Shown here one piece after another: positions 1 to 6,174 of a DNA stretch of 15,094 nt (positions are counted from its first letter, which is position 1; each line of letters begins with the position of its first letter). Source of the stretch: Bacteroidales bacterium (lineage in GTDB: Bacteria > Bacteroidota > Bacteroidia > Bacteroidales > Muribaculaceae); the NCBI GenBank assembly GCA_014800065.1, contig JAAVGX010000045.1, forward strand, positions 18,421-33,514. Direction: 5' to 3'. The position numbers and the translations under genes are program-made. Below the pieces are notes generated by a model that was given only the letters and a program-made list of their open reading frames with translations, was not told the DNA's origin and searched no databases.

Positions 1-53
1 AGGGATTGATCCAGATTGATGAGCAGGTTCTTGTCGAACTTTAAGTAACTCAT
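1..53 (-). CDS. Glycogen debranching enzyme, N-terminal start only (partial)
   Basis: Only the first 17 to 18 codons are in the window; the gene runs off the left edge on the minus strand. The visible start reads MSYLKFDKNLLINLDQS. From memory this matches the opening of the amylo-alpha-1,6-glucosidase type glycogen debranching enzymes of Bacteroidales, which trim alpha-1,6 branches of glycogen in the cytoplasm. The call rests on this short match alone, so it is tentative. The start is supported by a good Bacteroidota promoter 38 bp upstream (91-121). The gene is independent of the DUF6291-like gene to its right, which has its own promoter. Confidence 0.55.
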   Translation of the reverse strand, partial: MSYLKFDKNLLINLDQS

Positions 54-90
54 TTTTGCTTTAGGAATATGTGGGTTAGTTATAATTTGC

Positions 91-121
91 CAAATTTAGC
101 CAATCCCCACCAATAATGCAA
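91..121 (-). promoter_or_regulatory. Bacteroidota-type promoter for the debranching enzyme gene
   Basis: Read on the minus strand, the -7 box TAAATTTG (91-98) fits TAnnTTTG exactly. A -33 box TTGC (118-121) lies 19 bp upstream. The spacing is as expected for the Bacteroidota primary sigma factor. It would start transcription about 30 bp ahead of the ATG at 53. Confidence 0.6.
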
Positions 122-147
122 GTGTTTATGTTGTTAAACATATAAAT

Positions 148-699
148 TTATTCCTTCAGCTCGCTGAAGAAGGCTCTGAATGAGGTAGCGGAGCGTGAGT
201 TACGGATTTTCCGGATGGAATCGAATACTTTACGGAACGACATTCGTCGCATAGCTTCGAGGGCGGGACGGAAGAGGTCGCAGTCGAGGGGAAGTTTTAC
301 GTCTACGGGTTTGATATTGGTGCCACGGACTGAAACATTCCATTGCATAATAATATTGTAGAGAAGTTCGGCCTCCTCGGGCGTGGGAGGGGTCGATTCG
401 GCGGGGGTCGGGGCGGCGGGTTCGGGAGTGGATGTCTCGGGGCAGCCGGCGGGTTGGGGTTCGGACGGTTCGGTTGACTTGTTCTTTCGGGTCAGTCGTT
501 GTTGCCGACGGCGGCGAGTTTCATCTATTTCGGCGCGGATAAAGCCGAAGGCAATTACGCGGGCATCATCGGAGAAATCGGGTTCGGCACCTGTAAAAAA
601 GTACTGAAACACAGCTTCGATTACATCCATACGCAGGGTTCGGTCGCAGCGATTGAGCACTTCGAACCATTCTTTCTTGAATTTGAGTTCCTTTTCCAT
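148..699 (-). CDS. DUF6291-like hypothetical protein with proline-rich linker
   Basis: A 183-aa protein of unknown function. The frame is open upstream to 780, but I place the start at the ATG at 697-699. The peptide from there, MEKELKFKKEWFEVLNRCD, begins the folded part, and a promoter -7 box (720-727) lies inside the longer frame. Residues 1 to about 75 resemble the DUF6291 domain: a short helical domain with an EAVFQYFFTGAEP-like step and a conserved FIRAEID helix, often seen in phage and mobile-element proteins. A basic RRRRQQR stretch follows, then a linker of about 35 residues rich in Pro, Glu and Thr, then a helical basic C-terminal domain of about 75 residues. The layout suggests a nucleic-acid or replication-associated adaptor, but that is inference. 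No phage genes surround it. Confidence 0.6.
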   Translation of the reverse strand: MEKELKFKKEWFEVLNRCDRTLRMDVIEAVFQYFFTGAEPDFSDDARVIAFGFIRAEIDETRRRRQQRLTRKNKSTEPSEPQPAGCPETSTPEPAAPTPAESTPPTPEEAELLYNIIMQWNVSVRGTNIKPVDVKLPLDCDLFRPALEAMRRMSFRKVFDSIRKIRNSRSATSFRAFFSELKE

Positions 700-719
700 A
701 GTAAGTTGATTAATTTGCA

Positions 720-751
720 CAAAGTTACTTGTAGCACATAGGTGAAAATTG
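720..751 (-). promoter_or_regulatory. Probable promoter of the DUF6291-like gene
   Basis: On the minus strand TAACTTTG (720-727) matches the TAnnTTTG -7 box. No clean TTTG is found 19-21 bp upstream; only T-rich sequence is there. The expected transcript start is near 713, about 14 bases ahead of the ATG at 699, which supports that shorter start. Confidence 0.45.
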
Positions 752-888
752 GGTGATTTGCGCAAGTTGACTTTTCGCACAATATTTTTTCGAGAGGGGG
801 GCAGACTCCAGAGAAAGGACTTTCACATACCGAAGCTATTTAAGTTTTGGGACAGGCACAAATTTTTGCCTGGTGAAAAGTAAAAAAA

Positions 889-920
889 TTTGGCAGAACG
901 GAAAAAAAGTTGTACTTTTG
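889..920 (+). promoter_or_regulatory. Promoter of the rplM-rpsI-rpsB-tsf operon
   Basis: A -33 box TTTG (889-892) and a -7 box TACTTTTG (913-920) are separated by 20 bp, a full match to the Bacteroidota consensus. Transcription should start near 927, giving an untranslated leader of about 105 bases before the rplM start codon. A 6-bp inverted repeat (CAGGCA 853-858, TGCCTG 867-872) lies just upstream and may be the tail of another transcript or a binding site. The remaining sequence between 752 and 850 holds no gene that I can see. Confidence 0.8.
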
Positions 921-948
921 CAGACCGATTATGTCCAACTAATTGACC

Positions 949-999
949 GACAGTCGTAGCTGCGTAGCTTTTGGCCAAGCGAAGCAAGTTGCGAATGTC
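949..999 (+). ncRNA. Candidate L13 ribosomal-protein leader hairpin
   Basis: In the 5' untranslated region of rplM, 949-961 pairs with 987-999: 13 positions with one G/A mismatch and two G-U pairs. An upper hairpin is formed by GCTT 967-970 and AAGC 977-980 around a TTGGCC loop. The structure ends 32 bases before the GTG start. L13 is a known autoregulator of rplM-rpsI in Escherichia coli, and r-protein leaders ahead of rplM have been proposed in Bacteroidia. Function here is inference from position and fold. Confidence 0.5.
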
Positions 1000-1031
1000 A
1001 AATTATGTAATTATTAATCAACGATTTAACT

Positions 1032-1511
1032 GTGGATACCATTAGCTATCGCACCGAATTCCCCAACGCTCAGGAAGTAGAGCACCAGTGGGTGGTAATC
1101 GACGCCACCGATCAGGTGCTTGGCCGTCTGTGCGCCAAAGTAGCCAAGCTTCTGCGCGGCAAGTACAAACCCACCTACTCCCCCAACATGGAGTGTGGCG
1201 ACAACGTGATCATCATCAACGCCGACAAAGTACGTCTTACCGGCAAAAAGATGACCGACCGCATCTATCTTAACTACACCGGCTATCCCGGCGGTCAGCG
1301 CCAGGCAACCCCCGAAGTTCTGATGAAGAAGAGCTTCAACAAGCACCTCAAGCCCGGCATGCACCCCCTTTTCATTCGCGTTATGAAGGGTATGCTCCCC
1401 AAGAACCGTCTGGGTCGCAAACTGATTGAAAACATGCACGTATACAACGGCCCGGAACATCCCCATGCAGCCCAGGAACCCGTTGTAATCGACATCAACA
1501 AACTCAAATAA
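1032..1511 (+). CDS. rplM: 50S ribosomal protein L13
   Basis: A 159-aa large-subunit protein that binds 23S rRNA early in assembly. It reads MDTISYRTEFPNAQEVEHQW, then the family signatures VIDATDQVLGRLCAKVAKLL, CGDNVIIINADKV, YTGYPGGQ and MLPKNRLGRKL. The length is slightly above that of Bacteroides L13 as I recall it. The start is a GTG at 1032; no in-frame ATG fits the conserved N-terminus, so GTG is real here and may limit initiation. Proline is encoded almost only by CCC, and the codon use is that of a highly expressed gene. It is followed 12 bases later by rpsI, the usual partner. Confidence 0.97.
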   Translation: MDTISYRTEFPNAQEVEHQWVVIDATDQVLGRLCAKVAKLLRGKYKPTYSPNMECGDNVIIINADKVRLTGKKMTDRIYLNYTGYPGGQRQATPEVLMKKSFNKHLKPGMHPLFIRVMKGMLPKNRLGRKLIENMHVYNGPEHPHAAQEPVVIDINKLK

Positions 1512-1523
1512 TCGTCGGTGAAT

Positions 1524-1910
1524 ATGGAAAATGTAAATGCAGTAGGCCGTCGTAAGGCCGCAGTTGCCCGTGTTATCGTAAAAGAAGGTACCGGCGTTAT
1601 CACCATCAACAAGCGCCCCCTGGAAGTATACTTCCCCTCTTCCATCCTTCAGTATATTGTAAAGCAGCCCCTGTCGACCCTTGAAGTAACCGACAAGTAC
1701 GACATCCACGTAAATCTGGATGGCGGTGGCTACAAAGGCCAGGCTGAAGCTCTTCGTCTTGGCATCGCCCGCGCCCTTGTTAAAATCAACCCCGACGACA
1801 AGGCCGTACTCCGCAAGCATGGCTTCATGACTCGCGACCCCCGTGCAGTTGAACGTAAGAAACCCGGTCAGCCCAAGGCACGCAAACGCTTCCAGTTCTC
1901 CAAGCGTTAA
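1524..1910 (+). CDS. rpsI: 30S ribosomal protein S9
   Basis: A 128-aa small-subunit protein whose basic C-terminal tail reaches the P-site tRNA in the ribosome. Family marks are NAVGRRKAAVARV near the start, GTGVITINKRPLEVYFP, the Gly-rich GGGYKGQAEALRLGIARAL and the tail KKPGQPKARKRFQFSKR, which is complete. An in-frame GTG lies two codons upstream at 1518. The ATG at 1524 gives the normal Bacteroidales N-terminus MENVNAVGRRK and length, so I chose it. It is cotranscribed with rplM. Confidence 0.96.
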   Translation: MENVNAVGRRKAAVARVIVKEGTGVITINKRPLEVYFPSSILQYIVKQPLSTLEVTDKYDIHVNLDGGGYKGQAEALRLGIARALVKINPDDKAVLRKHGFMTRDPRAVERKKPGQPKARKRFQFSKR

Positions 1911-1920
1911 AATTTACAAC

Positions 1921-2019
1921 CGGTTCTCTACTGTCAGGCTTTATAAGCCGAGAGCATGACCGGCATCAGTGTTTAGTATCTAAACCGCGTCGATGGACTG
2001 CGTTCCCTACCCCGCGGTT
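1921..2019 (+). ncRNA. Candidate S2 (rpsB) leader with competing stems
   Basis: The 148-base gap ahead of rpsB is structured. Stem A: 1921-1925 with 1958-1962, continued by CTCT 1926-1929 with AGAG 1951-1954 across a 3-base bulge, capped by a perfect GGCTT/AAGCC hairpin (1937-1949). Stem B: GTTTAG 1971-1976 with CTAAAC 1980-1985. Stem C: AACCGCG 1983-1989 with CGCGGTT 2013-2019. Stems B and C share bases 1983-1985, so they compete. S2 represses its own rpsB-tsf message in Escherichia coli; the same role here is inference. I see no fresh promoter in the gap. Confidence 0.45.
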
Positions 2020-2058
2020 GTATCACTCAAAGAACGTAAACCTAACTCAACCATTCTC

Positions 2059-2862
2059 ATGGCACAACCCACATTTGATCAGCTCCTTGAAGCAGGTTGC
2101 CACTTCGGCCACCTCAAACGCAAATGGAACCCCGCAATGGCTCCCTACATCTTCATGGAGCGCAACGGTATTCACATAATCGACCTCTATAAGACCGAGG
2201 CAAAGCTCGCCGAAGCAGCCAACGCCCTTCGCGCAATGGCCAAGAGCGGCAAGAAGATCCTCTTCGTAGCTACCAAAAAGCAGGCTAAGCAGGTCATTGC
2301 CGACCTGGCCAACTCTGTCGGCATGCCCTACGTGATTGAACGCTGGCCCGGTGGTATGCTCACCAACTTCCCCACCATCCGCAAGGCAGTTCGCAAGATG
2401 ACCACCATCGACAAGATGAGCAACGACGGCACCTTCGACAACCTGTCCAAGCGCGAAAAGCTGCAGATCACCCGTCAGCGCGCCAAGCTGGAAAAGACCC
2501 TCGGCTCCATCGCTGACCTGAACCGCCTTCCCTCAGCACTTTTCGTAGTAGACGTGCTGAAAGAACGCATCGCAGTAGCTGAAGCTAACCGCCTGGGTAT
2601 CCCCGTATTCGCTATGGTGGACACCAACTCCGACCCCTCCAGCATTGACTACGTAATTCCCGCCAACGACGACGCTTCCAAGAGCATCGAACTGATTGCC
2701 GGCACCTGCGTACAGGCCATCGCTGAAGGACTGGAAGAACGTAAGGCTGAAAAGCTCGACACTCCCGAAGAAGCTGAAGCTCCCGCTGCCGCACCCCGTC
2801 GCGAACGTCGCCGCGTACGTCGCAACGAAGCAGCCGCAGAAGAAGCAGCTACCGAAGAATAA
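2059..2862 (+). CDS. rpsB: 30S ribosomal protein S2
   Basis: A 267-aa small-subunit protein added late in 30S assembly, near S1 and the messenger exit. Signatures: LLEAGCHFGHLKRKWNPAM near the start, MERNGIHIIDLYKTEAKL, the ATKKQAKQV segment, YVIERWPGGMLTNFPTI and IPVFAMVDTNSDP. The last 30 or so residues form a low-complexity Ala/Glu/Arg tail, a variable extension also present in other Bacteroidales S2 proteins. The frame stays open back to an ATG at 1993, but that stretch overlaps the structured leader and does not resemble S2, so the start is the ATG at 2059. It pairs with tsf as in most bacteria. Confidence 0.96.
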   Translation: MAQPTFDQLLEAGCHFGHLKRKWNPAMAPYIFMERNGIHIIDLYKTEAKLAEAANALRAMAKSGKKILFVATKKQAKQVIADLANSVGMPYVIERWPGGMLTNFPTIRKAVRKMTTIDKMSNDGTFDNLSKREKLQITRQRAKLEKTLGSIADLNRLPSALFVVDVLKERIAVAEANRLGIPVFAMVDTNSDPSSIDYVIPANDDASKSIELIAGTCVQAIAEGLEERKAEKLDTPEEAEAPAAAPRRERRRVRRNEAAAEEAATEE

Positions 2863-2879
2863 TCACATTTAGAAACCCC

Positions 2880-2902
2880 GACACCCGCCACCGGCGGGTG
2901 TC
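2880..2902 (+). promoter_or_regulatory. Intercistronic hairpin between rpsB and tsf
   Basis: GACACCCGCC (2880-2889) and GGCGGGTGTC (2893-2902) form a perfect 10-bp GC-rich stem with a 3-base loop. It is followed by ATCACACAAT rather than a T-tract, so it is not a classic terminator. It probably acts as a partial attenuator, an RNA-stability element or a processing site setting the S2 to EF-Ts ratio. Confidence 0.6.
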
Positions 2903-2920
2903 ATCACACAATAAACCACT

Positions 2921-3913
2921 ATGGCAGTAACAATCGCAGAAATCAACAAGCTCCGCCAACTTACCTCGGCCGGCATGATGGACTGCAAAAAAGCACTGAC
3001 AGAAACCAACGGCGACATGGACGCAGCCGTTGAAATCCTTCGTCAGAAGGGCAAGGCCGTAGCCGCCAAGCGTGAGGACCGCAACGCAGCCGAAGGTTGC
3101 GTACTGGCCAAGAACGCCGGCAACTTCGCCGCAATCTTCGCCCTGAACTGCGAAACCGACTTCGTAGCAAAGAATGCCGGCTTCGTAGCCCTCACCGAAA
3201 AGCTCCTCGACGCCGCTCTGGAAGCCAAAGTTAAGAGCCTTGACGAACTCAAAGCCCTCACACTGGAAGGCCAGACCATCGCCGACCTCGTAACCGAAGA
3301 ATCCGGCAAAACCGGCGAAAAGATCGAACTCGGTGTATATGAATACCTCGAAGCTCCCTCTACCACCTCCTACGTACACCCCGGTAACAAACTGGCTGTA
3401 ATCGCCGGTTTCAACCAGGAAGGCGTTGACTACCATGTAGGCCGCGACGTGGCCATGCAGGTAGCCGCCATGAACCCCGTAGCAGTGGATCGCGAAAGCG
3501 TTTCCGAAGCCACCAAGACTTCCGAATACAACATCGCCGTAGAAAAGACCAAGGAAGAGCAGGTACGCAAGGCCGTTGAAGCCGCTCTGAAGAAAGCCGG
3601 CCTCAACCCCAACCACTTCGACTCCGAAGACCACATCGAATCCAACATGTCCAAGGGTTGGATCACCGCTGAAGAAGCAGAAAAGGGTCGTGCCATCATG
3701 GCCGAAACAGCTGCTGCCAAGGCTGCTAACCTCCCCGAAGCTATGATTCAGAACATCGCCAACGGTCGTCTGAACAAGTTCTTCAAGGAAAATTGCCTTA
3801 TGGAACAGGAATACATCAAGGACGAAAAACTCACCGTAGGTCAGTTCCTCGAATCCGCATCCAAGGGTCTGGTAGCCGTAGCCTTCAAGCGCGTCAACCT
3901 CAACCAGGATTAA
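2921..3913 (+). CDS. tsf: Translation elongation factor Ts
   Basis: A 330-aa cytoplasmic guanine-nucleotide exchange factor that recharges EF-Tu after each round of aminoacyl-tRNA delivery. The N-terminal UBA-like domain (about residues 1-55) has LRQLTSAGMMDCKKAL. The core carries NCETDFVAKN at residues 76-85, including the TDFV motif that contacts EF-Tu. A dimerisation and coiled-coil region and the C-terminal segment up to FKRVNLNQD follow. The length is normal for Bacteroidales. It starts 58 bases after rpsB, with the 10-bp hairpin between them. Four GCCGGC sites were seen inside it (2969, 3116, 3176, 3596), the expected target of the restriction system downstream. Confidence 0.97.
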   Translation: MAVTIAEINKLRQLTSAGMMDCKKALTETNGDMDAAVEILRQKGKAVAAKREDRNAAEGCVLAKNAGNFAAIFALNCETDFVAKNAGFVALTEKLLDAALEAKVKSLDELKALTLEGQTIADLVTEESGKTGEKIELGVYEYLEAPSTTSYVHPGNKLAVIAGFNQEGVDYHVGRDVAMQVAAMNPVAVDRESVSEATKTSEYNIAVEKTKEEQVRKAVEAALKKAGLNPNHFDSEDHIESNMSKGWITAEEAEKGRAIMAETAAAKAANLPEAMIQNIANGRLNKFFKENCLMEQEYIKDEKLTVGQFLESASKGLVAVAFKRVNLNQD

Positions 3914-3920
3914 AGCATCG

Positions 3921-3942
3921 GGACGCCCGGGCTCGGGCGTCC
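3921..3942 (+). promoter_or_regulatory. Strong hairpin between tsf and tRNA-Arg
   Basis: GGACGCCCG (3921-3929) and CGGGCGTCC (3934-3942) make a perfect 9-bp stem with loop GGCT, starting 7 bases after the tsf stop and ending 5 bases before the tRNA. There is no T-tract. It may protect the 3' end of the tsf message once RNase P or another nuclease frees the tRNA from a joint transcript. Confidence 0.55.
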
Positions 3943-3947
3943 ATATT

Positions 3948-4021
3948 GGTCCGGTAGCTCAGCTGGATAGAGCATCTGCCTTCTAAGCAGACGGTCATGC
4001 GTTCGAGTCGCATCCGGATCA
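3948..4021 (+). tRNA. tRNA-Arg (anticodon TCT)
   Basis: A cloverleaf folds cleanly. The acceptor stem is GGTCCGG with CCGGATC (one G-U pair). The D arm is GCTC...GAGC, and the anticodon stem is TCTGC/GCAGA with loop CTTCTAA (anticodon TCT at 3982-3984, reading AGA/AGG). The T arm is ATGCG/CGCAT around TTCGAGT. The discriminator base is A at 4021. The next bases are CAA, so the CCA end is not encoded and must be added by the enzyme encoded at 10553-12001. With no clear promoter in front, it is likely cotranscribed with tsf. tRNA 3' ends are common integration sites, and an AT-richer island starts just beyond. Confidence 0.96.
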
Positions 4022-4023
4022 CA

Positions 4024-4050
4024 AAAGGGAGTCATAACGACTCCTTTTTT
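4024..4050 (+). terminator. Rho-independent terminator after tRNA-Arg
   Basis: GGAGTC (4028-4033), loop ATAAC and GACTCC (4039-4044) are followed by six T (4045-4050). The A-run before the stem can extend it through A-T pairs. It closes the rplM to tRNA-Arg transcript. Confidence 0.85.
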
Positions 4051-4120
4051 ATAATATCAAAAATCCTGTTTTCTTAAACAATATTAATCATTTGGGATAA
4101 TTAAGTACACCAAGAATTGT

Positions 4121-5119
4121 ATGTTGACATCAATCGAAATTTGTGCTGGCGCTGGCGGACAGGCTCTGGGGCTTGAACTCGCCGGATTCAACCATACAAT
4201 TCTCGTGGAATATGAGCAGGATTATTGTAATTGTCTAAAACGCAATCGTCCTGACTGGGATGTTAGATGCATGGATGTCAGGAATTTTGACGGCAAACCA
4301 TACAAAGATAGAATTGATTTGCTTGCAGGCGGTGTGCCATGTCCGCCTTTCAGTATTGCTGGCAAACAGCTTGGGAACGAAGACGAGCGAGACTTATTTC
4401 CCGAAATGCTCCGGCTTGTAGAAGAGATAAAGCCACGTGCCGTTATGATTGAAAATGTTCGTGGTCTTTTGGATTCAAAATTTACAGATTATAGAAATAC
4501 TATAATTAATAGGTTGGAGAATCTCAATTATAATGTTCATATCTCGTTGCTTAATGCCTCAGATTATGGAGTGCCTCAGCTTCGCCCAAGAGTCATAATT
4601 GTTGGGATAATAAATAGTATTGAGGATATCTTTGTCTTTCCCAAAGCCAATCCCCAAATTACGCCTACCGTAGGAGAATGTCTTTATGACTTAATGGCAT
4701 CAAATGGATGGGAAGGAGTAGAGGAATGGAAAAAAATTGCAAATAAGATTGCCCCTACTATTGTAGGAGGTAGCAAAAAGCACGGAGGTCCGGATCTGGG
4801 ACCAACACGCGCTCGAAAAGCATGGGCAGAGCTTGGTGTTGACGGGAAAGGTGTCGGTGATGCCTCACCGGCAAAAAACTTTCAGGGAATGCCACGACTA
4901 ACACCAAGAATGATTGCAAGAATTCAAGGATTCCCAGACGATTGGGATTTCGGCAATCGGAAGACTTTAGCCTGCAGGATGATTGGCAACGCATTTCCCC
5001 CTCCTGTCGCTAAAGAAGTAGGATTGCAGATTGCAAAAGTTTTAAATAAAAAAAATCGTTCTGAAAATGAAAAGCCTTATATCTCAAGAGCGCGTATCAT
5101 TCCATCGTTATTTGACTGA
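4121..5119 (+). CDS. DNA (cytosine-5) methyltransferase of an NgoMIV-type system
   Basis: A 332-aa C5-cytosine methyltransferase that should protect host DNA from the endonuclease encoded next to it. The motifs are all present and in order: motif I (SAM binding) EICAGAGGQALGLELAGF at 6-23; motif IV GVPCPPFS with the catalytic Cys at 74; motif VI ENVRGLL at 111; motif VIII QLRPRVIIVG at 153; a target-recognition region at about 176-258; motif IX LTPRMIARIQGFPDDW at 260; motif X CRMIGNAFPPPVAKE at 285. The target GCCGGC is inferred from the partner enzyme. No clear Bacteroidota promoter and no controller gene were found in the 70 bases upstream. The gene is visibly richer in A+T than the ribosomal block, a sign of transfer. 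Confidence 0.93.
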   Translation: MLTSIEICAGAGGQALGLELAGFNHTILVEYEQDYCNCLKRNRPDWDVRCMDVRNFDGKPYKDRIDLLAGGVPCPPFSIAGKQLGNEDERDLFPEMLRLVEEIKPRAVMIENVRGLLDSKFTDYRNTIINRLENLNYNVHISLLNASDYGVPQLRPRVIIVGIINSIEDIFVFPKANPQITPTVGECLYDLMASNGWEGVEEWKKIANKIAPTIVGGSKKHGGPDLGPTRARKAWAELGVDGKGVGDASPAKNFQGMPRLTPRMIARIQGFPDDWDFGNRKTLACRMIGNAFPPPVAKEVGLQIAKVLNKKNRSENEKPYISRARIIPSLFD

Positions 5120-5921
5120 TAATAAAATACTAACTATAAATAATGGCGTCGCAAGCAACGCTGATAAGTCTTCCAGACTTTCTAAAGAAATTTCCCTTCT
5201 CATAGCAAACTCATTGTCTGCCCAGGAAAGTAATAAAGCTGAAGGACAAACTCTCGGAGCCAGTTTTGAGACTGCTTGCTGTCAATTCCTTCAGAACACC
5301 TTTTTATTGTTTCAAAATCTGCGACCCGGAAAGTGGTTTGTTGAAAAATTAGGTAATCGCAGCTCTATAAAAACCAGTAGTTTTGTTCAATATGAACATT
5401 TAGATTATCTTGGTCAACTGATCAAAGATGATTCACAATTCGCTACCTGTATAGGAAACGATTACATTGTGGCTCCCGATATTGTAATATATAGGAAACC
5501 AGAACCCGATGAGGCTATTAATGCAAATTCGCTAATAGTATCCGATGATTGTTCGAGGCTGACCCCTATAAGAGAGAAATACAATAAACTTCCTATCCTT
5601 CATGCGTCTATTTCTGCCAAATGGACAATGCGTAGCGACAGAGCGCAAAATAGCAGGACTGAAGCGTTAGGACTCATTCGAAATAGAAAAGGACATTTAC
5701 CTCACATAGTAGTAATTACAGGTGAGCCTTTACCCTCACGGCTTGCATCGCTTGCATTAGGCACAGGGGATATCGATTGCTTATACCATATAGCTTTATA
5801 TGAACTTTTAGAGGCCGTAGAAACTATTGGTTCAGAAGATTCATTAGAAATGTTAAATATTTTAATATCAGGCAAGAGGCTCAAAGATATAAGTGATCTA
5901 CCTCTCGATTTAACCGTTTAA
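5067..5921 (+). CDS. Type II restriction endonuclease, NgoMIV family (predicted GCCGGC)
   Basis: A 284-aa enzyme that resembles R.NgoMIV of Neisseria along its whole length as I recall that sequence. NgoMIV is a tetrameric type IIF enzyme cutting G^CCGGC. With a constant offset of two residues, the NgoMIV active-site positions are here Glu68, Asp138 (in APDIV), Lys185 (in SAKWT) and Glu199. The CCGG-reading RSDR motif is at 189-192 and the outer-base glutamine is Gln61. NgoMIV has Cys before the catalytic Lys; here it is Ala184. The C-terminus RLKDISDLPLDL is also conserved. The start overlaps the methyltransferase end by 53 bases in another frame, and the conserved N-terminus (MKSLISQERVSFHR) supports it. 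Coupled translation may delay the nuclease until the methylase is made. Confidence 0.93.
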   Translation: MKSLISQERVSFHRYLTDNKILTINNGVASNADKSSRLSKEISLLIANSLSAQESNKAEGQTLGASFETACCQFLQNTFLLFQNLRPGKWFVEKLGNRSSIKTSSFVQYEHLDYLGQLIKDDSQFATCIGNDYIVAPDIVIYRKPEPDEAINANSLIVSDDCSRLTPIREKYNKLPILHASISAKWTMRSDRAQNSRTEALGLIRNRKGHLPHIVVITGEPLPSRLASLALGTGDIDCLYHIALYELLEAVETIGSEDSLEMLNILISGKRLKDISDLPLDLTV

Positions 5922-5960
5922 ATGGAACTTAATTCCCACTTATCATAAATAGTTGCCTAA

Positions 5961-6143
5961 CGAGCAGATCATTTTAGCCCCCGGCGCAGTTACATTTATG
6001 TGTTTGACGACCGAATCGAGTTTATTAATTCCGGTGATATGCCAATGCCATTGGATAATATGGCAAACTCATTTGAGTCCCAGCCTCGCAACCCTATAAT
6101 CGCAAAGCTATTCAGATTGGCACATATTTACGCAGTATGGTGA
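5961..6143 (+). pseudogene. Remnant of an ATP-binding protein, HATPase_c_4-type C-terminal domain
   Basis: A 60-codon open stretch without a start codon, preceded in frame by TAA (5958-5960) and ended by TGA (6141-6143). It encodes YIYVFDDRIEFINSGDMP, then ESQPRNPIIAKLFRLAHIY. This is the pattern of the HATPase_c_4 (RecG-C-like) domain of AlbA_2/AAA_4 family ATP-binding proteins: an [I/V]xxFDDRIEIxNPG strand-turn, then SRPRNPxIAxLFRL. The expected continuation (a WGSGI-like motif) is missing. These proteins are frequent in Bacteroidales accessory regions. It is a decayed fragment, not a working gene, and indicates earlier turnover at this site. Confidence 0.6.
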
Positions 6144-6174
6144 TTTTTGGAGATTATTCTACTGGGTATATATG

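Noticed and set aside
127..142. TATGTT/AACATA inverted repeat downstream of the DUF6291-like gene
   Set aside because: It is short and AT-rich with no T-tract on the minus strand, so I cannot support a terminator.
1026..1820. A 264-codon open frame on the minus strand opposite rplM and rpsI
   Set aside because: It is a codon-bias shadow of two highly expressed genes; its protein is unlike any family I know and it has no promoter.
1993..2058. In-frame 22-codon N-terminal extension of S2 starting at an ATG
   Set aside because: It overlaps the pairing partner of the leader stem, has no similarity to S2, and the ATG at 2059 gives the conserved N-terminus.
4051..4120. A promoter or controller-protein box for the methyltransferase
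   Set aside because: TTTG at 4091 has no TAnnTTTG at the right distance, and no palindromic C-box was seen.
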